From the NCBI GenBank assembly GCA_963665015.2, contig CAXXSY010000004.1:1798001-1862000 (forward strand): a stretch of DNA of 64,000 bases, given 5' to 3'. This document shows positions 41,994 through 51,201 of the stretch, in pieces. Numbering within the stretch: the stretch's first letter is position 1; every line of letters starts with the position of its first letter. This DNA comes from G963662655 sp963665015. GTDB taxonomy: Bacteria > Cloacimonadota > Cloacimonadia > Cloacimonadales > JAIOQZ01. The notes under the pieces were generated by a model. The model was given only the letters and a program-made list of their open reading frames with translations, was not told where the DNA came from and made no database searches. A program made the translations under genes and the position numbers.

Positions 41994-43013
41994 ATGCCGA
42001 AGATCATGCTGGTTACGGGCGGGGCAGGCTTCATCGGATCGAACTATATCCGCTATCTGCTCAACAACCGTACCGACCTGAAGATCATCAACTTCGACAA
42101 GTTGACCGCGGCGGCGAATCTTTCCAATCTGTCCGGTCTCGCCAATCACCCGAACTACTATTTCGTGCGGGGCGACATCACCGATCCGAGGGATGTCGAG
42201 GACGTTTTCGACCGGTTCAACCCGGATATCGTGATGCACCTTGCCGCCGAAATGTACACCGACCGCTACATCGCCAAGCCCGATTCCTTCGTGCACACGA
42301 ACATCGTCGGCACACACAACGTTATCCTGCAAGTCCTCGCGCACGCACCGCAGAAGTGCGTGTTCCTTTCGACGGAAGAGGTTTACGGGATATCGTCGGG
42401 GCATCATCGCAACGGCGAGGATTCCGCGTTGTCGCCGATCAACGCCTATTCGGCGAGTAAGGCATCGGCGGAGATGCTGTGGCACGCCGTGAGCGAGGAC
42501 GACAACGTTCCGGTCAGCATCATCCGCTGCACGAGCGCCTACGGGCCGTTCCAGTTTCCCGACAAGCTGATCGCGGCGGTGATCTGCGGCGTCATGAAGA
42601 AGCAGGAAATCCGGCTGGTCGCCAACGCGATGACCACGCGCGATTTCATCCACATCTTCGACGTCTGTTCAGCGCTCGACGCGGTTCTGGAGAAGGGTGT
42701 GAACGGCGAGACATACAACGTCGGCGCCGAATCGGAGATCGAGACGGCGGTACTGATCCGCAAGCTTCTCTCCATGCTGGACGAGACCGAGCACCCGGTA
42801 AATTACATCCGCAAGAAAACACCCCTGCCGCAGCGCTTCGCCATCGACACGTCGAGGATTACGAGGAGTCTGGGTTGGAAACCGCGGATTTTGTTGGAAG
42901 ACGGACTTTTACAAACCATCGAATGGTATCGAAATCACACCGAATGGATTCAGGAACTCGAATCCGGGAAGTACATGGAATATTATGACCTTTATTACAA
43001 TCAAGAAACCTGA
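41994..43013 (+). CDS. NAD-dependent epimerase/dehydratase, dTDP-glucose 4,6-dehydratase-like
   Basis: A 339-residue extended short-chain dehydrogenase. The Rossmann motif GGAGFIGSNYIRYLL lies at residues 9-23, HLAAEMYTDRYI near residue 83, the STEEVYG loop and the catalytic YSASKAS. Overall it resembles RmlB, which dehydrates dTDP-glucose for deoxysugar synthesis. The RmlB active-site DE pair (STDEVYG) is EE here, and the usual HLAAESHVDRSI reads differently. The sugar substrate may therefore differ. AAGGA lies 5 bases before the start. No other sugar-nucleotide genes are nearby. It overlaps the transglycosylase gene by 29 bases. Confidence 0.82.
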   Translation: MPKIMLVTGGAGFIGSNYIRYLLNNRTDLKIINFDKLTAAANLSNLSGLANHPNYYFVRGDITDPRDVEDVFDRFNPDIVMHLAAEMYTDRYIAKPDSFVHTNIVGTHNVILQVLAHAPQKCVFLSTEEVYGISSGHHRNGEDSALSPINAYSASKASAEMLWHAVSEDDNVPVSIIRCTSAYGPFQFPDKLIAAVICGVMKKQEIRLVANAMTTRDFIHIFDVCSALDAVLEKGVNGETYNVGAESEIETAVLIRKLLSMLDETEHPVNYIRKKTPLPQRFAIDTSRITRSLGWKPRILLEDGLLQTIEWYRNHTEWIQELESGKYMEYYDLYYNQET

Positions 43014-44493
43014 TCGCATCGTTCTCTACTGCCTGATTGCCACCATCCTGCTTGTCACAGCCTGCTCCGGCGCGAAATCATACTATCGCCGCACGGAGGA
43101 AGAGCCGATCGATGAGCCGGAGCAGACCGTCGTCGAAGAGACGGTAGCCGATACGACGGCCGCCGTTATCGATGCGAACGTGCAACTGATCCAGCAGCTC
43201 CAGCGCATGGTCGATAGCCTGCAATTCCAGGTGGATTCGCTGAGCATGGAGCTGGAGACGTCCAACAGCCGGGTCGCGGTCTGCACCGATTTCATGATCC
43301 CGGACTCGATGGTATTCGCGGGAACGACGTTTCACCTTCACAACGACCGGATTTATACCAAGTTCGAGGAGATATACCAGAACGAGCTGAAGTCGGCGCA
43401 CAGATTTTTACCAAGGAGCGGGATGTATTTCCCGGTGTTCGATTCGATCTTCGCGGAGCAGGGCGTTCCGCTGGATACGAAGTACCTGGCGATTGCGGAG
43501 AGCGGTCTGAACACGATGGCGAAGTCGTGGGTCGGCGCGATGGGGCCCTGGCAGTTCATGAAATCGACGGCGAAAGGCTACAATTTGAAAGTCGATAACT
43601 TCATCGACGAGCGCAGGAACGTGATGAAATCGACTGTCGCGGCGGCGCAGTACCTGAAGAACGCCAAAGGCATGCTCAGCAAGCATGGCGCGGACGACTG
43701 GCTGCTGGCGATGGCTGCGTACAACGCCGGTCCGGGCGCGATCATTCGCGAGATCAAGAATCAGGGCGGTACCGATTTCTTCAACCTCATCATGCGCGTG
43801 GATGAGACCAACCGCTATGTCTGGCGCGCGCTGGCGATCAAGATGATCTTCGAGAACGAGGAAGCGATTTTCGGCAAAAAATTCGAGCGCGAGCCGTCGC
43901 TCCTGGATCAGACGCGTAGCGTGAAGCTGAATCTCAAGGGGCATTACAAGATCGACGACTGGGCAAAGGCGCAGGGCACGACGGTCAGCAAGGTGGTGGA
44001 GTTCAACCCCTGGATCGAGATTTACCAGACTAGGCGAAGCAAGTACACGCCCATCAACGAAGTGGTGCTGCCGCCCGGTGAATTCGACGTTCTGCTGCCC
44101 AAAGAGAGTTCTGCCGACGGATCCGAAGTGGCGCGGATCGAGCAGAAATTTTTAGAGAAGAACAGCGGATACTTCCGTTATCACACGGTTCAGAAGGGCG
44201 ACAACCTCTACAATATCGCCCGAAAATACAAGACCACCGTCGCTAAGATCAAGGCGATCAACAACCTTCGTAGCGATACGATACACCCTGGTCAGAAACT
44301 GAAACTGCGCGGTACTGCCGGCGGCGGATCGGGCGGCGTCTATGTGGTAAAGAAGGGCGATTCGATCAGCTCGATCGCGCAGAAGCTCAAGGTCAGCTCC
44401 GGTCATTTGATTAAGACGAACAATCTGAAGGTGAAAAAGAACGGCGGGAACACGGTCGTGATGATTTATCCGGGTCAGAAATTGAGATACTGA
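42985..44493 (+). CDS. MltD-like lytic transglycosylase lipoprotein with two LysM domains
   Basis: A 502-residue envelope enzyme that cleaves peptidoglycan glycan strands. It has a lipoprotein signal (IATILLVTAC), then a coiled-coil linker (LIQQLQRMVDSLQFQVDSLSMEL). The SLT/MltD catalytic domain has AIAESGLNTMAKSWVGAMGP (catalytic Glu172), GPWQFM and AAYNAGPGAI. Two C-terminal LysM modules bind peptidoglycan: YHTVQKGDNLYNIARKYKT and YVVKKGDSISSIAQKLKV. Overlaps of 29 bases upstream and 1 base downstream place it in a compact operon. Confidence 0.92.
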   Translation: MTFITIKKPDRIVLYCLIATILLVTACSGAKSYYRRTEEEPIDEPEQTVVEETVADTTAAVIDANVQLIQQLQRMVDSLQFQVDSLSMELETSNSRVAVCTDFMIPDSMVFAGTTFHLHNDRIYTKFEEIYQNELKSAHRFLPRSGMYFPVFDSIFAEQGVPLDTKYLAIAESGLNTMAKSWVGAMGPWQFMKSTAKGYNLKVDNFIDERRNVMKSTVAAAQYLKNAKGMLSKHGADDWLLAMAAYNAGPGAIIREIKNQGGTDFFNLIMRVDETNRYVWRALAIKMIFENEEAIFGKKFEREPSLLDQTRSVKLNLKGHYKIDDWAKAQGTTVSKVVEFNPWIEIYQTRRSKYTPINEVVLPPGEFDVLLPKESSADGSEVARIEQKFLEKNSGYFRYHTVQKGDNLYNIARKYKTTVAKIKAINNLRSDTIHPGQKLKLRGTAGGGSGGVYVVKKGDSISSIAQKLKVSSGHLIKTNNLKVKKNGGNTVVMIYPGQKLRY

Positions 44494-44936
44494 TGATATC
44501 TATCCGCAGCATGATCGAGTCGGACTTGGAACAGGTTATGCATTTGGAGAAGGAACTGTTCTCCAATCCGTGGTCGGAAGACTCGATGCGCGCGGATATC
44601 ACGAACAACACCGGCTGGGTGATGGTGGATGGCGATACAGTGCTCGGTTACCTGTGTTCGTACAAGGTGCTGGACGAGTGTCAGATCGCCAACATCGCAA
44701 TCAGCCCGGATCAGCAGCGCAAGGGGCTTGCGAGTCGATTCCTCGACTGGCTGATCGCGCGCGAGCACGCCCTCGGGAGTCGATATTTTTTCCTCGAAGT
44801 TCGAGAGAGCAACACGGCGGCTCGAAGGCTGTACGAGAAGCACGGATTCCTTATCGTCGGAGTCCGCAAGAAGTACTACATCCGTCCGGATGAGGACGCG
44901 ATTGTAATGATGTTGAACACCGAGAAGGGTGATTAG
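44493..44936 (+). CDS. rimI: Ribosomal-protein-alanine N-acetyltransferase RimI
   Basis: A 147-residue GNAT acetyltransferase. It contains LEKELFSNPWSEDSM, typical of RimI, the acetyl-CoA loop region IAISPDQQRKGLASRFLDWL, and FFLEVRESNTAARRLYEKHGF. The natural target would be the N-terminus of ribosomal protein S18, although bacterial RimI can act more widely. Its start overlaps the preceding stop (TGATG). Confidence 0.9.
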   Translation: MISIRSMIESDLEQVMHLEKELFSNPWSEDSMRADITNNTGWVMVDGDTVLGYLCSYKVLDECQIANIAISPDQQRKGLASRFLDWLIAREHALGSRYFFLEVRESNTAARRLYEKHGFLIVGVRKKYYIRPDEDAIVMMLNTEKGD

Positions 44937-44951
44937 CAGAAAGGATTTTCT

Positions 44952-46550
44952 ATGAAATGCTTTGATTTTCTGGTTATCGGCAGCGGGATTTCCGGGCTTG
45001 TCTATGCGCAGGAAGTCTCGAAGATCGGCAGGGTAGCGCTCCTGACCAAGAAGGCTCTCGCCGACGGCGCCACCGACTACGCGCAGGGTGGGATTGCCGC
45101 TGTGGTGAGCGAACTCGACACCTTCGACGAGCATGTCGTCGATACCTATAAGGCAGGGTCGGAGCTGGGCAAGCTGCCGATCATCCGCACGATCGTCGAG
45201 GAAGGCCCGGCCGCGATCGATTACCTGATGAAGATAGGAACCAGTTTTACCATGATCAACGATCATATCCAGCGATCGGTGGAGAACCTCGACCTGACCC
45301 GCGAAGGCGGGCATTCGCAGAAGCGTGTGGTTCACTACGCCGATTCGACCGGCCACGAGATCATGAAGGCTCTCATCAACATGGTGAAGAGCAATCCCAA
45401 TATCAACATATACGAGAACTATACAGCCATCGACCTGATCACGCAGCATCACGTGCTCAACGAGAAAGGCTTTATCCCGGGCGTCTCCTGTTGGGGCGCG
45501 TACGCGCTGAATGAGAATACCGGCGAGATCGAAGCCTTTCGCGCTCGGAAGACGATGCTCGCCACCGGCGGCGGCGCGCAGGTCTATGCGCATACGACCA
45601 ATCCGGATGTCTGCACCGGCGATGGCTTCGCGATGGCGAGGCTGGCCGGCGCACGACTGGTCAACATGGAGTTTATCCAGTTCCATCCTACCGTGTTCTA
45701 CTCGCTGATCGGGAAACCGTTCCTGGTCACCGAAGCGCTGCGTGGGGAAGGGGCGGTACTGAAGCTTCCGGACGGAAGTACGTTTATGGAGCATTACCAC
45801 GAGATGGGAAGCCTGGCGCCGCGCGATGTGGTGTCCAGAGCTATGGATTTCGAGCTCAAGAAGAGCGGTGCGAGCCACCTGTTGCTGGACGCGACGGCGC
45901 TGTCGAAGGAGAAGATCGAGAACCACTTCCCGAATATCTATCGCAAGTGCATGGAGCAGCAGATCGACATGACCCGCGAGCCGATACCGGTCACGCCTGC
46001 GGCGCACTATTTCTGCGGCGGTGTGCTGACCACGCAGGACGGCTTGACCGACGTGAAGAACCTCTTCGCCTCGGGCGAGGTCGCCTGCATCGGGCTGCAT
46101 GGCGCGAACCGCCTGGCGTCCAACTCACTGCTGGAAGGTCTGGTCACGTCGCTCCGAGCGAGCCGGCATCCGTCCAATACCGAAGATGTCGATTTCCCTG
46201 AAATCCCCGAGTGGCAGGACGTGGGGACCTACAACGAAAACGAGTGGGTCGTCATCTCGCACAATCGGCAGAGCATCAAGAACATCATGCAAGGCTACGT
46301 CGGCATCACGCGCTCGAAGCGTCTGCTCAAGTACGCCCGACACCGCATGTACAATATCTACACGGAGATTGATAACTTTTACAATCACAATAGCGTACGG
46401 CGCGAAGTGATCGAGACCCGCAACATGGCGATTGTCGCCAGCGCGATTATCCAGTCCGCTCTCACCCGCAAGGAGAGCCGCGGTCTGCACTACAACATCG
46501 ACTATCCCGAGCGCGACGACGTCAACTACAAGAGGGACACCATTATCTGA
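44952..46550 (+). CDS. nadB: L-aspartate oxidase
   Basis: A 532-residue FAD enzyme, the first step of de novo NAD synthesis (aspartate to iminoaspartate). FAD motifs: IGSGISGLVYA (residues 9-19), DYAQGGIAAV, the ATGGGAQVYAHTTNPDVCTG block, EFIQFHPTVFY, and FASGEVACIGLHGANRLASN. TPAAHYFCGGV is the active-site region that separates NadB from succinate dehydrogenase. nadA and nadC are not in the window. AAAGGA precedes the start. The stop overlaps tmk by one base. Confidence 0.93.
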   Translation: MKCFDFLVIGSGISGLVYAQEVSKIGRVALLTKKALADGATDYAQGGIAAVVSELDTFDEHVVDTYKAGSELGKLPIIRTIVEEGPAAIDYLMKIGTSFTMINDHIQRSVENLDLTREGGHSQKRVVHYADSTGHEIMKALINMVKSNPNINIYENYTAIDLITQHHVLNEKGFIPGVSCWGAYALNENTGEIEAFRARKTMLATGGGAQVYAHTTNPDVCTGDGFAMARLAGARLVNMEFIQFHPTVFYSLIGKPFLVTEALRGEGAVLKLPDGSTFMEHYHEMGSLAPRDVVSRAMDFELKKSGASHLLLDATALSKEKIENHFPNIYRKCMEQQIDMTREPIPVTPAAHYFCGGVLTTQDGLTDVKNLFASGEVACIGLHGANRLASNSLLEGLVTSLRASRHPSNTEDVDFPEIPEWQDVGTYNENEWVVISHNRQSIKNIMQGYVGITRSKRLLKYARHRMYNIYTEIDNFYNHNSVRREVIETRNMAIVASAIIQSALTRKESRGLHYNIDYPERDDVNYKRDTII

Positions 46551-47194
46551 TGAGACGGCACAACGGTATATTCATCACCTTCGAGGGGATCGAGGGCTGC
46601 GGCAAATCGACACAGTCGAAGATGCTGAAGGAATATCTGCAATCGACGGGAAAAAGCGTGCTTCTGACCCGCGAACCGGGCGGACCGCTCATCTCGGAGA
46701 AGATACGCCACCTGCTGCTCGATCCCGAGAATAACGAGATGTTGCCCGAGACCGAGCTTTTGCTCTACATGGCGAGCAGGAGCCAGCACACCGGGCAGTG
46801 GATCATCCCCGCACTCGAAGCGGGAAAATTCGTGATCTCGGACCGCTACAGCGATTCCTCGATCGCCTACCAGGGCGCTGCGCGTCGGCTTGATTTGCGT
46901 GAAATCGACGGAATCACCCGATTCGCGACCTTCTCGCTGGTGCCGGATATCACCTTTCTGATCGACTTACCCGCGGAAAACGGACTCTGCCGGATTAAGC
47001 CTTGCACGGCGGATAGGATCGAGAAGGAGGACATCGATTTCCATAAAAGGGTGCGCCAGGGCTTTTTGGATGTCGCAAAACGGGAACCGTCGCGTTTCTG
47101 TGTTATAGACGGTCGCGGGACCATCGAAGAAATCCATGGTGAGATTATCCGAAAAATGGATATATTATTGAAAAACAGACTACAGCAGAGGTAA
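46550..47194 (+). CDS. tmk: Thymidylate kinase
   Basis: A 214-residue enzyme that phosphorylates dTMP to dTDP. It has the P-loop FEGIEGCGKSTQ (residues 11-22), the dTMP-binding TREPGGPLISEKIR and the DRYSDSSIAYQG motif. The lid region (DRIEKEDIDFHKRVRQGF) carries the usual E-x(3-4)-F-x-R signature. The stop overlaps the next start (TAATG). The length is normal. Confidence 0.93.
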   Translation: MRRHNGIFITFEGIEGCGKSTQSKMLKEYLQSTGKSVLLTREPGGPLISEKIRHLLLDPENNEMLPETELLLYMASRSQHTGQWIIPALEAGKFVISDRYSDSSIAYQGAARRLDLREIDGITRFATFSLVPDITFLIDLPAENGLCRIKPCTADRIEKEDIDFHKRVRQGFLDVAKREPSRFCVIDGRGTIEEIHGEIIRKMDILLKNRLQQR

Positions 47195-49356
47195 TGACTT
47201 TGAAAATGAATAAAAGCACGCTCATCGCGACGCTGATCCTGGTCGCGTTTTCTGCCGTCTTTGCGGTGGAAGTGTCGGATCGAAACAAGATTGTCATGAT
47301 CGAAACCATGAAATACGTCAACCAAATCCACTTCAACCCGCACGAGATCGACAACGAGCTGTCCGAGCGCGTGTTCGACATGTACCTTGACCGTCTCGAC
47401 TACCGCAAGCGGTTTTTCCTGCAATCGGATGTCGATCGACTGTCGGAGATGCGGGACAGGATCGACGACCAGATCAATTCGAAGGACCTCCTCGACAAAT
47501 TTACCTTCTACGTCGATGCGAATGAAATCTTCGAACAACGGCTCGATCAGGTGGATTCGTTCTATAAGGATATGCTGGCAAAGCCGTTCGATTATTTTTC
47601 TAAAGACTCGCTTGAAACCGATAGCGATAAAGCGCAATGGTGCAACGATATGACGCACCTGAAAAGGCGCTGGGAGAAGCTTCTCGAGTATCAGGTCTTG
47701 CAGCGCTATTTCCTTCTGAAGGAGACCTCCGATTCCGTGTCTGTCGATGACGAAGAGGTGCAGAAGGACCTCATGGCGCTGTTCCTCGAAGAGGGGAAGC
47801 TCAATGCCGAACTGGAAGAGGAAGCCCGACAGAAGGTTCTGAAATCGACCGAGATGATGCTGAAACGCCTCCGTGATCAGAATACGGACGACCGGTTCGC
47901 AATCTACATGAACTCGATCCTGAATTCGTTCGATCCGCACACGTCCTACATGCCGCCCAAGGCGGAGGAGGATTTCCAGATCGACATGACGGGGCAGTTC
48001 GAGGGTATCGGCGCAAGGTTATCGCAGGAGGACGGCTATATCAAGGTCACCGAGATCATCCCGGGCAGCGCATCGTGGCGTCAGGGCGATCTCGGTCCGG
48101 AAGACCTGATCCTGAAGGTCGCGCAGGGTGATGGCGAAGCGCTCGATGTGGTCGATATGCCCGTTGACGAAGCGGTCACGCATATTCGCGGCAAGAAGGG
48201 CACCGAGGTGCGTCTGACGGTCAAGAAGCCGTCGGGCGAGATCGTGGTTATCCCCCTCGTCCGCGATGTGGTGGTGATTGAGGAGACCTACGCCAAGGCG
48301 GCGCTTCTGGACGACACCCAGCGGGAAAAACAATACGGATATATCCGTTTGCCGGGTTTCTATCGCGATTTCCAGAACAAGTCGAACCGGAATTCGACGG
48401 ACGACGTCGCGCAGGCGATCGAGCTCTTGAAGAAAGAAGACATTGACGGCATGATCCTCGATCTTCGCAACAACGGCGGTGGAGCGCTCCAGGACGCGGT
48501 CAGCATCGGCGGACTCTTCATCGAGGAGGGTCCTATCGTGCAGGTCAGCGACAAGATTCGCGGAACCCGCATTCATTCCGACTTCGACAGCCGCGTCCAG
48601 TACGACGGCCCGCTGGTGGTGCTCGTGAACCAGTTCAGCGCCTCAGCGTCGGAGATTCTCTCGGCCGCGCTTCAGGACTATAACCGCGCCGTCATCATCG
48701 GCTCGAACAGCTCGTTCGGCAAGGGAACTGTGCAGAACCTGAACGACCTCGACCGGCACGTGAATTCGCTTTTCGAATACCTGAAGCCGTTCGGCTCTCT
48801 GAAGCTGACCATCCAGAAATTCTACCGCATCGACGGCACTACAACGCAATACAAGGGCGTGATCCCCGATATCGTTCTGCCGTGTCCGTACGACTACGTC
48901 GATATCGGCGAGAGGGAATACGATTACGCGCTTCAATACGATACGATCCAGCCGGCTCGGTACGAGCTTTGGGACGAAAATAAACTGGGGAATTCTGCCG
49001 TATCGCGCAGGAGCAACTCCCGGACCGAGGGAAGCGAGGCGTTCACCTACCTCCAGGAGCGTAATGAAGCGCTTCGGAAAGAGCGGGAAAAGACCATGCT
49101 GAGTCTGAACGTGATCGACATGATCCAGGAGCGGCAGAAGAATCAGGAATATCGCAAGAAAATGGAAAGCTATCTGGTCGAGCGCGATGGACTGGCGGTC
49201 CAACTGAAGGAGCTCTATCCGACGGACGAAGAGAAGGACGCCGCGCAGCTCGAACAGGAGCAGGACATGATCACCAACCTGAAAAAGGATATTTACGTCT
49301 CGGAAGCCACCTTCGTTCTGGATGATCTGAACGACAGCAAGGCTGCCTTGAAATAA
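47194..49356 (+). CDS. prc: S41 carboxy-terminal processing protease (Prc/Tsp type)
   Basis: A 720-residue periplasmic serine protease with a signal peptide (LIATLILVAFSAVFA). A long helical N-terminal domain (KYVNQIHFNPHEIDNELSER; FLQSDVDRLSEMRDRID) is followed by a PDZ domain (FEGIGARLSQEDGYIKVTEI). The S41 core has DLRNNGGGALQDAV, the catalytic Ser in FSASASEIL (about residue 485) and the general-base Lys510 in SSFGKGTVQ. A helical C-terminal domain ends the protein. Prc-type enzymes degrade or trim envelope proteins from the C-terminus. An alternative start at 47206 is possible. It is directly followed by a second, smaller S41 protease. Confidence 0.92.
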   Translation: MTLKMNKSTLIATLILVAFSAVFAVEVSDRNKIVMIETMKYVNQIHFNPHEIDNELSERVFDMYLDRLDYRKRFFLQSDVDRLSEMRDRIDDQINSKDLLDKFTFYVDANEIFEQRLDQVDSFYKDMLAKPFDYFSKDSLETDSDKAQWCNDMTHLKRRWEKLLEYQVLQRYFLLKETSDSVSVDDEEVQKDLMALFLEEGKLNAELEEEARQKVLKSTEMMLKRLRDQNTDDRFAIYMNSILNSFDPHTSYMPPKAEEDFQIDMTGQFEGIGARLSQEDGYIKVTEIIPGSASWRQGDLGPEDLILKVAQGDGEALDVVDMPVDEAVTHIRGKKGTEVRLTVKKPSGEIVVIPLVRDVVVIEETYAKAALLDDTQREKQYGYIRLPGFYRDFQNKSNRNSTDDVAQAIELLKKEDIDGMILDLRNNGGGALQDAVSIGGLFIEEGPIVQVSDKIRGTRIHSDFDSRVQYDGPLVVLVNQFSASASEILSAALQDYNRAVIIGSNSSFGKGTVQNLNDLDRHVNSLFEYLKPFGSLKLTIQKFYRIDGTTTQYKGVIPDIVLPCPYDYVDIGEREYDYALQYDTIQPARYELWDENKLGNSAVSRRSNSRTEGSEAFTYLQERNEALRKEREKTMLSLNVIDMIQERQKNQEYRKKMESYLVERDGLAVQLKELYPTDEEKDAAQLEQEQDMITNLKKDIYVSEATFVLDDLNDSKAALK

Positions 49357-49378
49357 TTGTGAGAACAACGGATAAAGG

Positions 49379-50962
49379 ATGATGAGAATTACACGACGCA
49401 ACAAACTGGTACTGATCGCGATCATGATGCTGTGGTTCGTGCTCGGCGTATGGGCATTCACCATTGCGGGTAACAAACCCGACCCTGACGAGCAACGCGA
49501 CACGGCGTACGAGAAGATCCGACTTTTCAACGAAATCCTCTACAGCCTCAACCAGAACTACGTCAAGGAGCTCTCCGTCGAGGACCTGATCGATGCCGCC
49601 ATCGACGGGATGATGGAAGAGGTCGATCCGCATACGGTCTATTTCCAGACCGACGAGTACGAGGATTTCCAGACCAACACGCGTGGTGAATTCGAGGGCA
49701 TCGGTCTGTCCGTCGATAAAAAGGAAGACTATATCACCGTGGTCTCGCCGATCGAAGGGACTCCGGCATACCGGCAGGGCATCCACGCCGGCGACAAGCT
49801 GGTGGCTGTGGATGGCGAGAGCATTGTGGGGATTAGCACCGACGAAGCCATCAAGCGCATGCGCGGGCCCAAGGGCACACCGGTCGATCTCACCATCGAG
49901 AGGCCGGGCTTCGAAGATCCGATCGAGTTTCACATCATCCGCGACATCATCAAGATCAAGAGCGTCCCCTACGCGTTCATGCTGAACGACGATATCGGTT
50001 ATATCCGCATCCGTCAGTACAACGCGACTGCCTCGGACGAGCTCCGGGAAGCGCTGGATCAACTGGAGCAGAACGACCTCGAAGGGCTTCTCATCGACCT
50101 GCGCTACAATCCAGGCGGACTCCTGGACGAAGCCGTCAACACCGTGAACGAATTCATCGGCAAGGACAAGCGCGTCGTCTATACTCGCGGCAGAGCGCCC
50201 GGAACCTCCAAGGAGTTTTTTACGGAGATTCCGAGGCAGCGAGACGGCTACACCGTGGTGGTTCTCATCAACGAGGGTACCGCCAGCGCCGCGGAGATTT
50301 TCGCGGGGACGATCCAGGACTACGACCGTGGTCTGGTCGTGGGGGAGACCTCCTTCGGCAAGGGATCGGTGCAGCAGCTCTTTCCGCTATCCGAAGGCGG
50401 GATCAAGGTGACCACCTCGAAATACTATATCAACTCGGGTCGCTGCATCCATAAGGACTTGCAGGACAAGGAACTTAAGGGCAAAGAGATCAGCGAGGAA
50501 GAAGAGAAGATCGCCGACGAGAAGACGGAAGAAGTCTATTACACGCAGCGCGGCCGTGTCGTGCATGGCGGCGGTGGAATCACGCCCGACGTGGTGATCG
50601 AGCAGGATTCTCTCTCCAGTCTGGAGCGGTGCATCAAGCAGGAAAACCTCTTCTTCCGGTTCGCGGTCGATTACCTGATCGAGAACGGCGATGAGGTTAC
50701 ACCCGATTTCACCGTTAGCGATCCGATGTACAAACGATTCGTGAAGATGATCGAAGATGAGAATATCGAGTGCCCGCAGGATCAACTCGAGCGGTCGGGC
50801 AGATGGATTCGCAACAGCCTGGCCAGCGAGATCATCGCGCAGAAGCTCGGTGAGGTGGAAGGATATCGCGCGTCCTTGAAGGAAGATATCCAGTTGCAGA
50901 AGGCGCTGGAGTTATTCGACAAATATCCCAGTCTGGAGGCGATGTTCTCGATCAAGCAATAA
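49379..50962 (+). CDS. S41 family C-terminal processing peptidase (CtpA type)
   Basis: A 527-residue membrane-anchored protease. One N-terminal helix (LIAIMMLWFVLGVWAFTIA) precedes the domain order of CtpA. The PDZ domain is FEGIGLSVDKKEDYITVVSP, and the S41 core has LIDLRYNPGGLLDEAV, GTASAAEIFAG with the catalytic Ser and TSFGKGSVQQLFPL with the Lys. A charged insert (EISEEEEKIADEKTEE) sits in the C-terminal region. It lies 22 bases after the Prc-type gene. CtpA proteases in other bacteria process cell-wall hydrolases, which would fit the nearby transglycosylase. Confidence 0.92.
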   Translation: MMRITRRNKLVLIAIMMLWFVLGVWAFTIAGNKPDPDEQRDTAYEKIRLFNEILYSLNQNYVKELSVEDLIDAAIDGMMEEVDPHTVYFQTDEYEDFQTNTRGEFEGIGLSVDKKEDYITVVSPIEGTPAYRQGIHAGDKLVAVDGESIVGISTDEAIKRMRGPKGTPVDLTIERPGFEDPIEFHIIRDIIKIKSVPYAFMLNDDIGYIRIRQYNATASDELREALDQLEQNDLEGLLIDLRYNPGGLLDEAVNTVNEFIGKDKRVVYTRGRAPGTSKEFFTEIPRQRDGYTVVVLINEGTASAAEIFAGTIQDYDRGLVVGETSFGKGSVQQLFPLSEGGIKVTTSKYYINSGRCIHKDLQDKELKGKEISEEEEKIADEKTEEVYYTQRGRVVHGGGGITPDVVIEQDSLSSLERCIKQENLFFRFAVDYLIENGDEVTPDFTVSDPMYKRFVKMIEDENIECPQDQLERSGRWIRNSLASEIIAQKLGEVEGYRASLKEDIQLQKALELFDKYPSLEAMFSIKQ

Positions 50963-51126
50963 AGCGATTTGCACAATCTCCAACATATGGTTTGATGGCG
51001 TATCAAAGTGGAAAATGTATAATTAATGATTTATCATTCAAAGTTGCGATATGTGTCCAATCTACTGCATTTCAAACGAATAAATGAATCGATTCAAGAT
51101 AATCGAACGCCTCATCTCAATAATTG

Positions 51127-51154
51127 ATTGACATCTTGGAGTCATCTGCTAATA
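51127..51154 (+). promoter_or_regulatory. Sigma-70 promoter of the SNF2-family gene
   Basis: TTGACA (51127-51132), 16 bases, TAATAT (51149-51154), 47 bases before the start codon. The rest of the 239-base gap (50963-51201) is AT-rich; a TATAAT at 51018-51023 lacks a matching -35. Confidence 0.6.
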
Positions 51155-51201
51155 TTAAAATTCTGGTTTGACGACTGGAAAAACCAGCCAAGGGAAGGTA
51201 T

